NCBI RefSeq assembly: GCF_014201145.1
Contig: NZ_JACHDP010000001.1
Span: 2,294,001 to 2,358,000 of the forward strand
Source: Micromonospora parathelypteridis
Lineage (GTDB): Bacteria > Actinomycetota > Actinomycetes > Mycobacteriales > Micromonosporaceae
Reading direction: 5' to 3'
Length of the DNA: 64,000 bases
Positions within the stretch are counted from its first letter, which is position 1; each line of letters begins with the position of its first letter. This document shows, one piece after another, positions 7,816-16,625 of this stretch. The notes beneath the pieces are model-generated. The model saw only the letters and a program-made list of their open reading frames with translations, made no database searches and was not told the DNA's origin. Position numbers and translations under genes: made by a program.

Positions 7816-10380
7816 ATGACCGAAACGGCGAGGACGGCCCGAGCCGGCGTTCCCGAGCGTCCGACCCTGGACGGGCTCGAGGAGCGCTGGGCACGCCGCT
7901 GGCAGGAGGAAGGCACGTACGCGTTCGACCGCTCGAAGCAGCGCAGGGACGTGTACGCGATCGACACTCCGCCGCCGACCGTATCGGGCGAGTTGCACAT
8001 GGGGCACGTGTACTCGTACACGCACACCGACACCGTCGCGCGGTACCAGCGGATGCGCGGCAAGGCCGTCTTCTACCCGATGGGCTGGGACGACAACGGC
8101 CTGCCCACCGAGCGTCGCGTGCAGAACGTCTACGGGGTGCGCTGCGATCCCGCGTTGCCGTACGACCCGGTGTGGCGGCCACCGGCGGCCCCGGTCGACG
8201 ACGCGGCCCGCCGCGACCCCACCCCGATCTCCCGGCGCAACTTCATCGAGCTGTGCGAACAACTGACCGTCACCGACGAGCAGGCCTTCGAGGCGCTGTG
8301 GCGGCGGCTCGGGCTCTCGGTGGACTGGTCCTTGACGTACACGACGATCGGCCGGACCGCCCGGGCCACCAGCCAACGGGCGTTCGTGCGCAACCTGCGG
8401 CGCGGCGAGGCGTACCAGTCGGAGGCGCCGACACTCTGGGACGTCGGTTTCGCCACCGCGGTCGCCCAGGCCGAGTTGGAGGACCGGGAGCGCCAGGGCG
8501 CCTACTACCGGCTGCGGTTCATCGCGTCCGACGGGCGCGAGGTGCTCATCGACACCACCCGGCCCGAGCTGCTGCCGGCCTGTGTGGCGTTGGTCTGTCA
8601 CCCCGACGACGAGCGGTACGCCGACCTGGTGGGCGGCACCGTGCGCAGCCCGCTGTTCGACGTCGAGGTGCCGCTACGTGCCCACCCGCTCGCCGACCCG
8701 GCCAAGGGCACCGGTGTCGCGATGGTCTCCACGTTCGGTGACCTGACCGACGTGACCTGGTGGCGTGAGCTGCGGCTGCCCACCCGGGTCGTGATCGGCC
8801 GGGACGGCCGGCTGCTCGCCGAGCCGCCGGCCGGGGTGCCGGCGCAGCCGTACGCGGCGCTGGCGGGGCAGACGGTCAACGGCGCCCGCCGGGAGATCGT
8901 CGGAATGCTGGCCGACGCGGGTGACCTGATCGGCGAGCCACGCCCGATCACCCACCCGGTCAAGTTCTACGAGCGCGGCGACCGGCCACTGGAGATCGTC
9001 TCGACCCGACAGTGGTATCTGCGCAACGGCGGCCGGGACGACTCCCTGCGGGCGACGCTGCTGGCCCGGGGTGCGGAGCTGCACTGGGTGCCGGCGCACA
9101 TGAAGCACCGCTACGACCACTGGGTGGGCGGCCTGACCGGGGACTGGCTGGTCAGTCGCCAACGCTTCTTCGGAGTGCCGGTGCCGGTGTGGTACCGGCT
9201 CGACGACACTGGCGAGCCGGACTGGTCCCACCCTCTCACGCCGGACGAGTCCGCGCTGCCGGTCGACCCATCCACCGACCCGGCGCCCGGCTACGACGAG
9301 TCGCAGCGCGGCCGACCCGGCGGCTTCGTCGGCGACCCGGACGTGCTGGACACCTGGGCGACCTCGTCGTTGACCCCACAGATCGTCGGCGGCTGGGAAA
9401 CCGACCCGGACCTGTTCGCCCGGATCTTCCCGATGGACCTCCGCCCGCAGGGGCAGGAGATCATTCGGACCTGGCTCTTCGACAGCGTGGTCCGTTCGCA
9501 CTTCGAGCACGGTGTGCTGCCCTGGCGGGACACCGTGCTCTCCGGTTGGATCCTCGACCCGGACCACAAGAAGATGGCCAAGTCCAAGGGGAACGTGGTC
9601 ACCCCGCTGGCGTTGTTGGAACAGCACGGCTCGGACGCGGTCCGCTACTGGGCGGCCAGCGGCAAGCCCGGCATGGACCTGGCCTTCGACCCGGCCCAGA
9701 TCAAGATCGGCCGGCGCCTGGCCACCAAGCTGCTGAACGCCTCCAAGTTCGCGCTCGGGCTGGGCGCTGCGGACGCGTTGCGCGCCCCGGCGACCACCCC
9801 GCTGGACCGGGCCATGCTCGCCGAACTGGCCACCGTGGTCACCGCCGCGAGCACCGCCTTCGACGCGTACGACCACACGGCGGCACTGCAGGCGACCGAG
9901 GCGTTCTTCTGGCGGTTCTGCGACGACTACATCGAGCTGGTGAAGGAACGCGCCTACGGCACCGGCCCGGCCGCCGACTCGGCACGGGCGGCGCTGGCCT
10001 CGGCGCTGTCGGTGCAGCTGCGGCTGTTCGCCCCGGTGCTGCCCTACGTGACCGAGGAGGTGTGGTCGTGGTGGCGGTACGGCTCGGTGCACAGTGCGCC
10101 GTGGCCCACCACCCACGAGGTGGCCCGGACGATCGAGGGATCGGGCGAGCCGGCGCTGTTGCGGCTTGCCGGCGACGCGTTGAGCCAGGTGCGGCGGGCC
10201 AAGTCGGAGCGGAAACTGTCGATGAAGGCGGACGTGCCGCTGGCCGAGGCGCTCGGCCCGGCGGCGCTTCTGGAGCAGCTCAACCTGGTCGCCGACGACC
10301 TACGGGCGGCCGGCCGGATCGGCAAACTCGACCTGCTCCCCGACCGCACCCCGGAGCTCGTCATCGCCTGCGCCTTCTGA
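7816..10380 (+). CDS. valS: valine--tRNA ligase
   Basis: 854-residue class I aminoacyl-tRNA synthetase that charges tRNA-Val. The HIGH motif reads HMGH (about residue 59), the KMSKS loop reads KMAKS (about residue 596), and the CP1 editing domain lies between them (DTTRPELLPACVALVCHP). The catalytic-core segment GWDDNGLPTERRVQN is characteristic of the actinobacterial type, which is shorter than the E. coli enzyme. The ATG at 7816 was chosen because the family start follows directly; the open frame upstream to 7738 is unsupported. It has its own promoter region of 55 bases after the ABC exporter. No T-box-like leader is visible. Confidence 0.97.
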   Translation: MTETARTARAGVPERPTLDGLEERWARRWQEEGTYAFDRSKQRRDVYAIDTPPPTVSGELHMGHVYSYTHTDTVARYQRMRGKAVFYPMGWDDNGLPTERRVQNVYGVRCDPALPYDPVWRPPAAPVDDAARRDPTPISRRNFIELCEQLTVTDEQAFEALWRRLGLSVDWSLTYTTIGRTARATSQRAFVRNLRRGEAYQSEAPTLWDVGFATAVAQAELEDRERQGAYYRLRFIASDGREVLIDTTRPELLPACVALVCHPDDERYADLVGGTVRSPLFDVEVPLRAHPLADPAKGTGVAMVSTFGDLTDVTWWRELRLPTRVVIGRDGRLLAEPPAGVPAQPYAALAGQTVNGARREIVGMLADAGDLIGEPRPITHPVKFYERGDRPLEIVSTRQWYLRNGGRDDSLRATLLARGAELHWVPAHMKHRYDHWVGGLTGDWLVSRQRFFGVPVPVWYRLDDTGEPDWSHPLTPDESALPVDPSTDPAPGYDESQRGRPGGFVGDPDVLDTWATSSLTPQIVGGWETDPDLFARIFPMDLRPQGQEIIRTWLFDSVVRSHFEHGVLPWRDTVLSGWILDPDHKKMAKSKGNVVTPLALLEQHGSDAVRYWAASGKPGMDLAFDPAQIKIGRRLATKLLNASKFALGLGAADALRAPATTPLDRAMLAELATVVTAASTAFDAYDHTAALQATEAFFWRFCDDYIELVKERAYGTGPAADSARAALASALSVQLRLFAPVLPYVTEEVWSWWRYGSVHSAPWPTTHEVARTIEGSGEPALLRLAGDALSQVRRAKSERKLSMKADVPLAEALGPAALLEQLNLVADDLRAAGRIGKLDLLPDRTPELVIACAF

Positions 10381-10385
10381 CCTGC

Positions 10386-10422
10386 GTCCGCCGCCGCCCA
10401 CCCCGCCGGGGCGGCGGCGGAC
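10386..10422. terminator. bidirectional stem-loop between valS and the convergent membrane gene
   Basis: GTCCGCCGCCGCC (10386-10398) pairs perfectly with GGCGGCGGCGGAC (10410-10422). It starts six bases after the valS stop and ends just before the 3' end of the minus-strand gene, so it can serve both. Confidence 0.75.
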
Positions 10423-10428
10423 CGGTCA

Positions 10429-11073
10429 TCACCAGCCGCGCAGGAAGCGCAGCCCGAGCAGGAACGCGATCACCGCCGGCCCTACCAGCAGGGTGATCGC
10501 CTGGAGGCGGTACGGCATCCGGTGCCGGGTCAGCTCGCCCGCGTTGCCCAGCACGATGGCCCCGGCCAGCATCAGGAACGCACCCCACCAACCGGTCTCC
10601 AGGTCGATCAGATCCACCCGGAGAAGCTGGAGGGTCAAGCCGAGCAACGCGCCGGTCAGCGCGAGCAGGGCCACCGCCCGGTGCAGGCCACGGGCCAGCG
10701 GGTGGGCGGCCCGCCAGCCGTAGGTGCCGGCGACCGCCAGGCAGGGCAGCACCACCAGCAGCGGCCAACCCCGCCCCATCACGCCGAACATCAGCAGCGC
10801 GCCCACCGCGAACCCCATCGCGCCGACGCAGGCGAGCATGTACCCGGCGAACGCCCGGCCACCGCCCCGGGCCAGCAACGGCCCACCGCTGGCCGCGATC
10901 AACGCGGTCGGGATCAGGATGAACACGGCCCACCAGTGGAACTGACCGCTGCCCTGCGCGGCCGTGGCGACCGTGGCGCAGGCCAGCCCGGCGACCGCCA
11001 GGCTGGTCAGCCACGGCCGGCTGCTCCGGGAGTACGGCTCAGCCAACGACGTTCGCTCCGCATCGACGCTCAC
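10429..11073 (-). CDS. multi-pass membrane protein of unknown function
   Basis: 214-residue hydrophobic protein from the GTG at 11073; the frame stays open to a second GTG at 11103. About seven transmembrane segments can be seen, joined by short loops, with a charged N-terminus. I recognise no catalytic motif or named family. It ends next to the valS terminator and is read away from it. The neighbouring ABC-2 operon lies upstream on the same strand, but 90 bases separate them, so shared function is not implied. Confidence 0.75.
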   Translation of the reverse strand: MSVDAERTSLAEPYSRSSRPWLTSLAVAGLACATVATAAQGSGQFHWWAVFILIPTALIAASGGPLLARGGGRAFAGYMLACVGAMGFAVGALLMFGVMGRGWPLLVVLPCLAVAGTYGWRAAHPLARGLHRAVALLALTGALLGLTLQLLRVDLIDLETGWWGAFLMLAGAIVLGNAGELTRHRMPYRLQAITLLVGPAVIAFLLGLRFLRGW

Positions 11074-11166
11074 GCCCCACAGCCTGGCCCGGTGTGGGTC
11101 CACCGGTCCATCCGGCCAGCCCTACCGCGGGACGGTGGCTGGCCGGAACACCGCTTCGCACCGGTC

Positions 11167-11877
11167 TCAGCTCGTTTCGCCAGCCACGCTGAACGAGCGC
11201 AGACGGTCGATGGCCAGCACGGTAAAGCCGACACTCACCAGCGCGGTCATCACCGACGCCACCGGCACCGACACGGTGGTCTCCAGCAGCCCGGTAGGGG
11301 CGATCCGGTCCGCGAGGGCGATCACGTACTGCTGGATGGAGAGCACCTTGGTGCCGCTGACGAAGTTGCCCAGCAGCCCTTCCCAGATCAGCACGTACAC
11401 CAGGCCGAGCAGCACCGGCCGCCTGGTGACCAGGCTGAGCGCGAGGAACAACGCCGAGTACGCCAGCGCGCCGAGCGTCGCCGAGACCGCCAGCGCCAGA
11501 CCGAGGCGTACCGAATCGGCCAGCACGCCCGCGACGTAGAGCGGCACCGCGACGGTGGCCGCGGTGACCCCGGCGGCCACCGCGAGCTTCGGCAGCACGA
11601 TCTGCCAGCGCGGCAGCGGCTTGGTCAGGATGTGCACGACCGTGCCGTCGTCGATCTCGGCGCCCAGCACGCCCGTGCCGATGATCAGCGCAACCACCGG
11701 CAGCACCACGGCCAGCCCGAGGCCGACCAGCACCGGCGGCCCCCACTCGCCCGGGTCCACCCCCAGCGACCGGCAGAGCACGGCCAGCCCGAGCAGCACC
11801 AACGGCAGCGGGAGCAGCAGCAGGAACCGACGCCGGCCGAACAGCCCGCGCGCGGTGATCCAGGTAATTGTCGACAT
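11167..11877 (-). CDS. ABC-2 type transporter permease (second permease of a four-gene operon)
   Basis: 236-residue permease with about six transmembrane helices and the ABC-2 feature EIDDGTVVHILTKPLPRW after the first two helices, which in such proteins contacts the ATPase. The ATG at 11877 follows the TGA of the ATPase gene by one base, so translation is coupled; the longer open frame to 11997 lies inside that ATPase gene. It is the last gene of the operon. Role: export of an unknown substrate together with the ATPase at 11879-12790. Confidence 0.87.
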   Translation of the reverse strand: MSTITWITARGLFGRRRFLLLLPLPLVLLGLAVLCRSLGVDPGEWGPPVLVGLGLAVVLPVVALIIGTGVLGAEIDDGTVVHILTKPLPRWQIVLPKLAVAAGVTAATVAVPLYVAGVLADSVRLGLALAVSATLGALAYSALFLALSLVTRRPVLLGLVYVLIWEGLLGNFVSGTKVLSIQQYVIALADRIAPTGLLETTVSVPVASVMTALVSVGFTVLAIDRLRSFSVAGETS

Positions 11878-11878
11878 G

Positions 11879-12790
11879 TCAGGCCTCCACCAGGTAGGAG
11901 AAGACGCTCTCCAGAGACTCGTCGGACGGCACCAGTTGGCGCACCCGGATGCCTTGCTTGAGCGCGATCCGGGGCAGCGCGCGGGTGAAGGCGCCATAGT
12001 CGCCGGCCCGCACGGTCAGACCCGTCGGGTCCAACTCGACCCCACTCACCGACGGCTCGGCGATCAGCGCGACGGCCAGCGCCCGGTCGTCGGTGGACCG
12101 CACCGCGAAGACGTGCGGGCGGTTGGTCATCAGCCGGCGGATGGTCCGGAAGTCGCCGGAGGCCGCCAACCGGCCGGCCACCATCACCTGTACCGTCCCG
12201 GAGACCTGCTCGACCTCTTCGAGGATGTGCGAGCTGAACAGGATCGTCCGGCCGGCGTCGCCCAGCGTGTGCAGCAACTGCATCATGTGCAGCCGCTGGC
12301 GCGGGTCCATCCCGTTGAACGGTTCGTCGAGCAGCAGCACCTGCGGGTCGTGCACCATCGCGGCGGCCACCCGGGCCCGCTGTCGCATGCCCTTGGAGTA
12401 CGTGCCGATCCGGCGGTTCTGCGCCGCCTCCAGCTCCACCAGGTCGATCGCCCGTCGGGCGGCCGCCGCCGGATCGGCCAGCCGGTGCAGCTTCGCGCTG
12501 GCCAGCACGAACTCGTACGCGGTGAGGAAGCCCTGCACCGCCTCCCGTTCGCTGACCAGGCCCAGCCGTCGGTAGACGTCAGGGTTACGCCAGGTCGGCT
12601 GGTCGTCGAGGGTGACCGTGCCCCGCGACGGCGCGAGGAACCCGGCCATCATGTGCAGCAGCGTGGTCTTGCCGGCGCCGTTCGGGCCGAGCAGGCCGGT
12701 CACGCCCGGCCCGAGAGCCATGCTGATGTCGTTGACCGCGACCACGTTGCCGTACCACCGGGACACCCCGGTCAGACTCAGCGTGCTCAT
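11879..12790 (-). CDS. ABC transporter ATP-binding protein
   Basis: 303-residue cytoplasmic ATPase of an ABC-2 exporter. Walker A is GPNGAGKTT, the signature YSKGMRQR, Walker B LLLDEPFNGMDP and the H-loop SSHILEEVE; a C-terminal regulatory extension of about 80 residues follows. Its start codon overlaps the stop of the upstream permease (TGATG), and the next permease starts one base after its own stop. It should energise the permease at 11167-11877. Confidence 0.92.
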   Translation of the reverse strand: MSTLSLTGVSRWYGNVVAVNDISMALGPGVTGLLGPNGAGKTTLLHMMAGFLAPSRGTVTLDDQPTWRNPDVYRRLGLVSEREAVQGFLTAYEFVLASAKLHRLADPAAAARRAIDLVELEAAQNRRIGTYSKGMRQRARVAAAMVHDPQVLLLDEPFNGMDPRQRLHMMQLLHTLGDAGRTILFSSHILEEVEQVSGTVQVMVAGRLAASGDFRTIRRLMTNRPHVFAVRSTDDRALAVALIAEPSVSGVELDPTGLTVRAGDYGAFTRALPRIALKQGIRVRQLVPSDESLESVFSYLVEA

Positions 12791-13695
12791 CAGGAGGCGA
12801 CCTTCCGGTAGCGGACCAGCAGGAGGGCGGTCGCGCCAGCGACCAGCAGCACCGCGGCCAGGGCGTAGACCGGACCGAAACCGCCGATCATCATCTCGCC
12901 CGGATCGCCCTCGACCAGGAGGTCGCCCAGCGACCAGATGCCGACCCCCTGGACCAGGGTGGAGGGGGAGGCGAGCCCGGCCAGCTCATTGGCCGCCTGC
13001 GACGGCAGGATGCTCAGCACGCCCACGATCGGGGTGGTCATGAGGAAGACCGCGACCACACCGCCGGCGGCGAAGGCCCGCTTGCCGGTCAGCGACGCGA
13101 CCAGCAGCCCGATCGAGGCGAAGACCACCGCCCAGAGCCCGGCGTAGAGCAGCCCGGGCAGCAGGTCCAGCAGCTCGTTCCAGACCCCGCGCATGCCGTC
13201 CTTGGTGGTGAAAGCGGCACCCAGGAACATCACCAGCTGCGGCCCACCGAGCAGCAGCCAGAGCGCCGTGACGAGCGCCAGCAGCTTGGCCAGCGCGTAG
13301 TCGGTGCGCGGCAGCGGTCGGGAGAAATACAGCGGCAGCACGCCGCTGCGCAGATCGCGGGAGACCAACTCCGGCGCGGCCACCGCGACGAAGAAGATGA
13401 CCAGCCAACTCATCGCGTCGGCGAACTGGGCGTACGTGGCGACGACCTCGCCGATCTGGCTGCGTACGGCCGCGAGGGCCACCGCGACCAGGGTGACGAT
13501 GCCGACCACCAGCCACGGGAAGATCTTGGCCTTGGCGCTACGCCCGAACCCGAACGTGGTGCGCAGCCCGTGCAGGTAGAGCGCGCCGAAGACGTGCCGG
13601 CGGCCCAGCCTCGGGCCCTCGTAGCGCTGGTAGCCGATGTCGTGGATGACGCCGGTCGGCGCGGGGCGCACGGCGGCGGAGGACGGCTCAGGCAT
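12790..13695 (-). CDS. ABC-2 type transporter permease (first permease of the operon)
   Basis: 301-residue membrane protein with a cytoplasmic N-terminus (about 55 residues, with DIGYQRYEGPRLGR) and about six helices. The segment VSRDLRSGVLPLYFSRPLPR after helix 2 is the ABC-2 coupling region. Its start lies inside the end of the upstream ATPase gene (8-base overlap) and its stop overlaps the next ATPase start. Its likely motor is the ATPase at 13688-14602. Confidence 0.9.
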   Translation of the reverse strand: MPEPSSAAVRPAPTGVIHDIGYQRYEGPRLGRRHVFGALYLHGLRTTFGFGRSAKAKIFPWLVVGIVTLVAVALAAVRSQIGEVVATYAQFADAMSWLVIFFVAVAAPELVSRDLRSGVLPLYFSRPLPRTDYALAKLLALVTALWLLLGGPQLVMFLGAAFTTKDGMRGVWNELLDLLPGLLYAGLWAVVFASIGLLVASLTGKRAFAAGGVVAVFLMTTPIVGVLSILPSQAANELAGLASPSTLVQGVGIWSLGDLLVEGDPGEMMIGGFGPVYALAAVLLVAGATALLLVRYRKVAS

Positions 13696-14602
13696 TGGTG
13701 CGCTCCCTCGTGGCGAAGAGTTCGGCCACCCGGTGCCGGCGCTGGTCCAGTCGGTGCAGTGGCAGGTCCAGTTCGGCGACGGCGCCGAGGATCAGGTCGT
13801 AGGTGCCGTCATCGGCGAGCGGTACGAGAAGCAGACGCCCGTCCCGCGCCACCGGCAGTTTGAGCGCGGCGAGCCGGGCGGCAAGCTCCTCGGTGCCCTC
13901 ACTGACCTCCACGGCGAGCACGTCGGTGGCCGTGGTCATCGCGGAGATGTGGTCGGCGCGCAGCAGCTTGCCGCCGTCGATGGCGATCAGCGTGTCGCAG
14001 ATTCGCTCCACCTCGCCGAGCAGGTGTGAACAGACCAGCACGGAGATGCCGAACTCGGTGCCGATCCGGTGCACCAGGGCCAGCATGGCGTCGCGGCCGG
14101 CCGGGTCCAGGCCGTTGGTCGGCTCGTCGAGCAACAGCAGGTCGGGGTCGTGCACCAACGCCTGGGCCAGCTTGACCCGTTGCTTCATGCCGGTCGAGTA
14201 GCCACCGACCGGGCGGTAACGCTCCTCGTAGAGGCCGACGTGCCGCAGCGCCTCCGACGCCCGCTCGCGGGCGGCGGTGCGTGGCAGGCCGCTCATCCGG
14301 CCGAGGTGGGTGACCAACTCGGCGGCGGACAGGTCCGGCGGGAGGCAGTCGTGCTCGGGCATGTAGCCGACGCGCGCGCGGACCGCCGCCGGGTCGACGG
14401 TCGGGTCGATGCCGAGCACCGAGACCTGACCGCTGGTCGGGGCGATCAGGCCGAGCAGAATCTTGATCAACGTGGATTTTCCGGCGCCGTTCGCGCCCAC
14501 CAGGCCGATGATCCCGGGCTCGACGGCGACGGTGAGGTCGGCCAGCGCGGTGACCCGACCTCCGTACGTCTTGGTGAGCGACTGGGTCGCGATCAGTGTC
14601 AC
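13688..14602 (-). CDS. ABC transporter ATP-binding protein (first gene of the operon)
   Basis: 304-residue ABC-2 type ATPase. Walker A is GANGAGKST, the signature YSTGMKQR, Walker B LLLLDEPTNGLDP and the H-loop CSHLLGEVE. It heads a minus-strand operon ATPase - permease - ATPase - permease with every junction overlapping or one base apart, so the four proteins probably form two related exporters or one mixed complex. The promoter must lie in 14603-14982. Substrate unknown. Confidence 0.92.
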   Translation of the reverse strand: MTLIATQSLTKTYGGRVTALADLTVAVEPGIIGLVGANGAGKSTLIKILLGLIAPTSGQVSVLGIDPTVDPAAVRARVGYMPEHDCLPPDLSAAELVTHLGRMSGLPRTAARERASEALRHVGLYEERYRPVGGYSTGMKQRVKLAQALVHDPDLLLLDEPTNGLDPAGRDAMLALVHRIGTEFGISVLVCSHLLGEVERICDTLIAIDGGKLLRADHISAMTTATDVLAVEVSEGTEELAARLAALKLPVARDGRLLLVPLADDGTYDLILGAVAELDLPLHRLDQRRHRVAELFATRERTNA

Positions 14603-14982
14603 GCTGCCCAGCGTAGGGAGTCGATGCCCACCGCGGACACCGGCACGCCCCCGGCGCTTCCCTGATCATTGCGGCGGTGGACCCCTAAGGTCCCTCGCAG
14701 GGGTGGGCGCCGTACGCGTTCGGCGCGACCCCGCCTCGGGAAAGGACCATCCGGGGTGACACCATTCACCTCCCAGCCGACTGGCCGTCGTGCCCGCGCT
14801 ACCGGAATGTCGAGCGAGATCCTCTTCGCCGACGGGGACCGGTTCGGTGTGGAGCCGGGTGCGATCGGCAGTAGGGCGGCGGATCCGGCGTTGATCCGCC
14901 CGCAGGGGTCGTGGAGTGGCGCTCTCGACCGATCGGCGGTCGGCTGCGAAACTGTGTGCCGGTCAGCGAGTGGGGGGTGTGG
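14603..14982. other. divergent intergenic region without a gene
   Basis: 380 bases between the ABC-2 operon (minus) and the sulfurylase/kinase gene (plus). It must hold both promoters. A small stem (CCCCT 14682-14686 with AGGGG at about 14698) is visible. Open frames here have no ribosome site or homology I recognise. No riboswitch fold was recognised. Confidence 0.5.
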
Positions 14983-16512
14983 ATGAGCAACGGCTGGGTG
15001 CTGCCCGACGAGGTGCTCCGGGATGCGCCGGCGTACACGCCGCGTCCCGGTGAGCTCGCGGATCTGGAGCTGCTGCTGACCGGTGCGTACGCCCCTCTGA
15101 GCGGTTTCATGACCCGCGCCGACCTGGTGTCGGTCAGCCGTCGCGGCCGACTGGCCGACGGCACTCCGTGGCAGGTCGCGGTGACTCTGCAGGTGCCGAC
15201 CGCGTTGGCCCAGGGCTTCGATCCGCGCGACCCGGCCCGCCGGGCGCTGGTGCTGACCGACGGCGAGGGCGCACCGGCGGCTGCCCTCGACGTGGCGGAC
15301 GTCTGGCAGGTGCGCGAGGGCGTGGCAGGAGTGGGCGGCCAGCTCCGACGGCTGGGCGACGGCGGTCACGGCCCGTTCCAGCGACTGCGCCGCACCCCTG
15401 AGGAGGTCCGCGCGTTGCTGCCCCCGGGCCGGGTGCTCGGGGTGATCGCCGACCGGCCACTGCATCGTCCGCAGCTCGCCCAGATCGCCCACGCCGCCCG
15501 CACCCTGGCCGCACACCTGCTCGTGATGATCCCGGTCGGTGAGGGCGGCGCTGGTGGGCTCCCGCCCGAGGCGCTGGTACGCACCATCTTCGCCGCCCGG
15601 GACCGGATGCCGCCCGCCACCGTGGTCGCGGTGCCGCTGTCGCATCGACGGGAGGAGATCAGCGACGCCCTGCTGCGCGCCCGGGTCTCCGCCGCGTACG
15701 GAGTCACCCACCTGCTCTCCACCGGGGAGATGCTCTCCGGTGCCGGGCTGCGGGTGCTGGTGCCACGCGAACTCGCGTACGACAACCGGGACGGGCAGTG
15801 GCGCTGGAGGGAGGACATCCCACCGCGCAACCGTCGGCTCGCGCTGACCCAGCAGGAGATCGACGACCTGCTCGACCGGGGCTTCCCGTTGCCGGAGTGG
15901 CACACCCCGCCGGCCGTGGCGAGGGAGCTGGCCCGGACCCGGCCACCGCGCCGGCACCGCGGACTGGTGGTCTTCCTGACCGGCCTCTCCGGCTCCGGCA
16001 AGTCGACGATCGCCCGCGGGCTGGCGGACGCGTTGCGGGAGAGCGGTGACCGCACGGTGACCCTGCTCGACGGGGACGTGGTGCGCCGGGAACTCTCCGC
16101 CGGGCTGGGCTTCACCAAGGCCGACCGGGATCTCAACGTGCGGCGGATCGGCTGGGTGGCCTCCGAGATCGCCCGGCACCGGGGGGTGGGCATCTGCTGC
16201 CCGATCGCCCCGTACGCGGCGGCCCGCGCAACGGCCCGTGAGATGGCCCTGGCCGCCGGGGCGGGTTTCGTGCTGGTGCACGTCGCCACGCCGCTGGAGG
16301 TGTGTGAGCGCCGGGACCGCAAGGGCCTGTACGCACGAGCGCGAGCCGGCCTGCTGACCGGGATGACCGGCATCGACGACCCGTACGAGGAGCCGACCGA
16401 CGCCGATCTGGTGCTGGACACCACCGACCTGAGCGTCGCGGACGCGGTGCAGTCCGTGCTGCATCACCTGACCGAGACCGGTTGGGTGGAGCTGAAGGTC
16501 GCGTCCGCCTGA
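14983..16512 (+). CDS. cysC: ATP-sulfurylase-like domain fused to adenylylsulfate (APS) kinase
   Basis: 509-residue fusion. Residues 1-310 have the PUA-like and catalytic fold of ATP sulfurylase; 325-505 are APS kinase, which makes PAPS from APS and ATP. The kinase is complete: P-loop GLSGSGKST, LLDGDVVRREL, and the lid region with RDRKGLYARA. The sulfurylase half looks inactive: the QTRNP-H-x-x-H site reads IADRPLHRPQ (second His lost), and GRDHAG is replaced by TGEMLSGAG. The ATG at 14983 follows a G-rich site; the frame is open to 14911 but the family start fits 14983. No cysD/cysN gene is nearby, so a true ATP sulfurylase must be elsewhere. Confidence 0.85.
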   Translation: MSNGWVLPDEVLRDAPAYTPRPGELADLELLLTGAYAPLSGFMTRADLVSVSRRGRLADGTPWQVAVTLQVPTALAQGFDPRDPARRALVLTDGEGAPAAALDVADVWQVREGVAGVGGQLRRLGDGGHGPFQRLRRTPEEVRALLPPGRVLGVIADRPLHRPQLAQIAHAARTLAAHLLVMIPVGEGGAGGLPPEALVRTIFAARDRMPPATVVAVPLSHRREEISDALLRARVSAAYGVTHLLSTGEMLSGAGLRVLVPRELAYDNRDGQWRWREDIPPRNRRLALTQQEIDDLLDRGFPLPEWHTPPAVARELARTRPPRRHRGLVVFLTGLSGSGKSTIARGLADALRESGDRTVTLLDGDVVRRELSAGLGFTKADRDLNVRRIGWVASEIARHRGVGICCPIAPYAAARATAREMALAAGAGFVLVHVATPLEVCERRDRKGLYARARAGLLTGMTGIDDPYEEPTDADLVLDTTDLSVADAVQSVLHHLTETGWVELKVASA

Positions 16513-16559
16513 GGCGTCGCCGTACCCCCGTTTCTTCCAGCGCCACCCGCTACGCGCTA

Positions 16560-16581
16560 GTGTTCATCTTTGTTGGAACAC
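16560..16581. promoter_or_regulatory. inverted repeat, candidate operator of the DeoR regulator
   Basis: GTGTTC-10-GAACAC is a perfect 6-bp inverted repeat about 45 bases before the DeoR gene start, in a locally T-rich stretch (TTCATCTTTGTT). DeoR proteins often bind such sites in their own promoters. That this one is bound is inference from position. Confidence 0.45.
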
Positions 16582-16625
16582 GTTTGACCGCGTGAGAGTG
16601 CGTGGACCCCCGGGAGGCACGGCGA

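Noticed and set aside
10522-11961. 479-codon plus-strand open frame over the membrane protein and ABC-2 permease
   Set aside because: Gln/His/Arg-rich translation typical of an antisense frame; minus-strand frames give clean transmembrane proteins.
14603-14982. Small gene in the divergent region (frames at 14669 and 14911)
   Set aside because: No ribosome site and no homology; the second is the upstream extension of the sulfurylase/kinase frame beyond its real start.
14599-16467. 622-codon minus-strand open frame antisense to the sulfurylase/APS kinase fusion
   Set aside because: Its composition is that of an antisense shadow; the plus-strand frame carries complete enzyme motifs.
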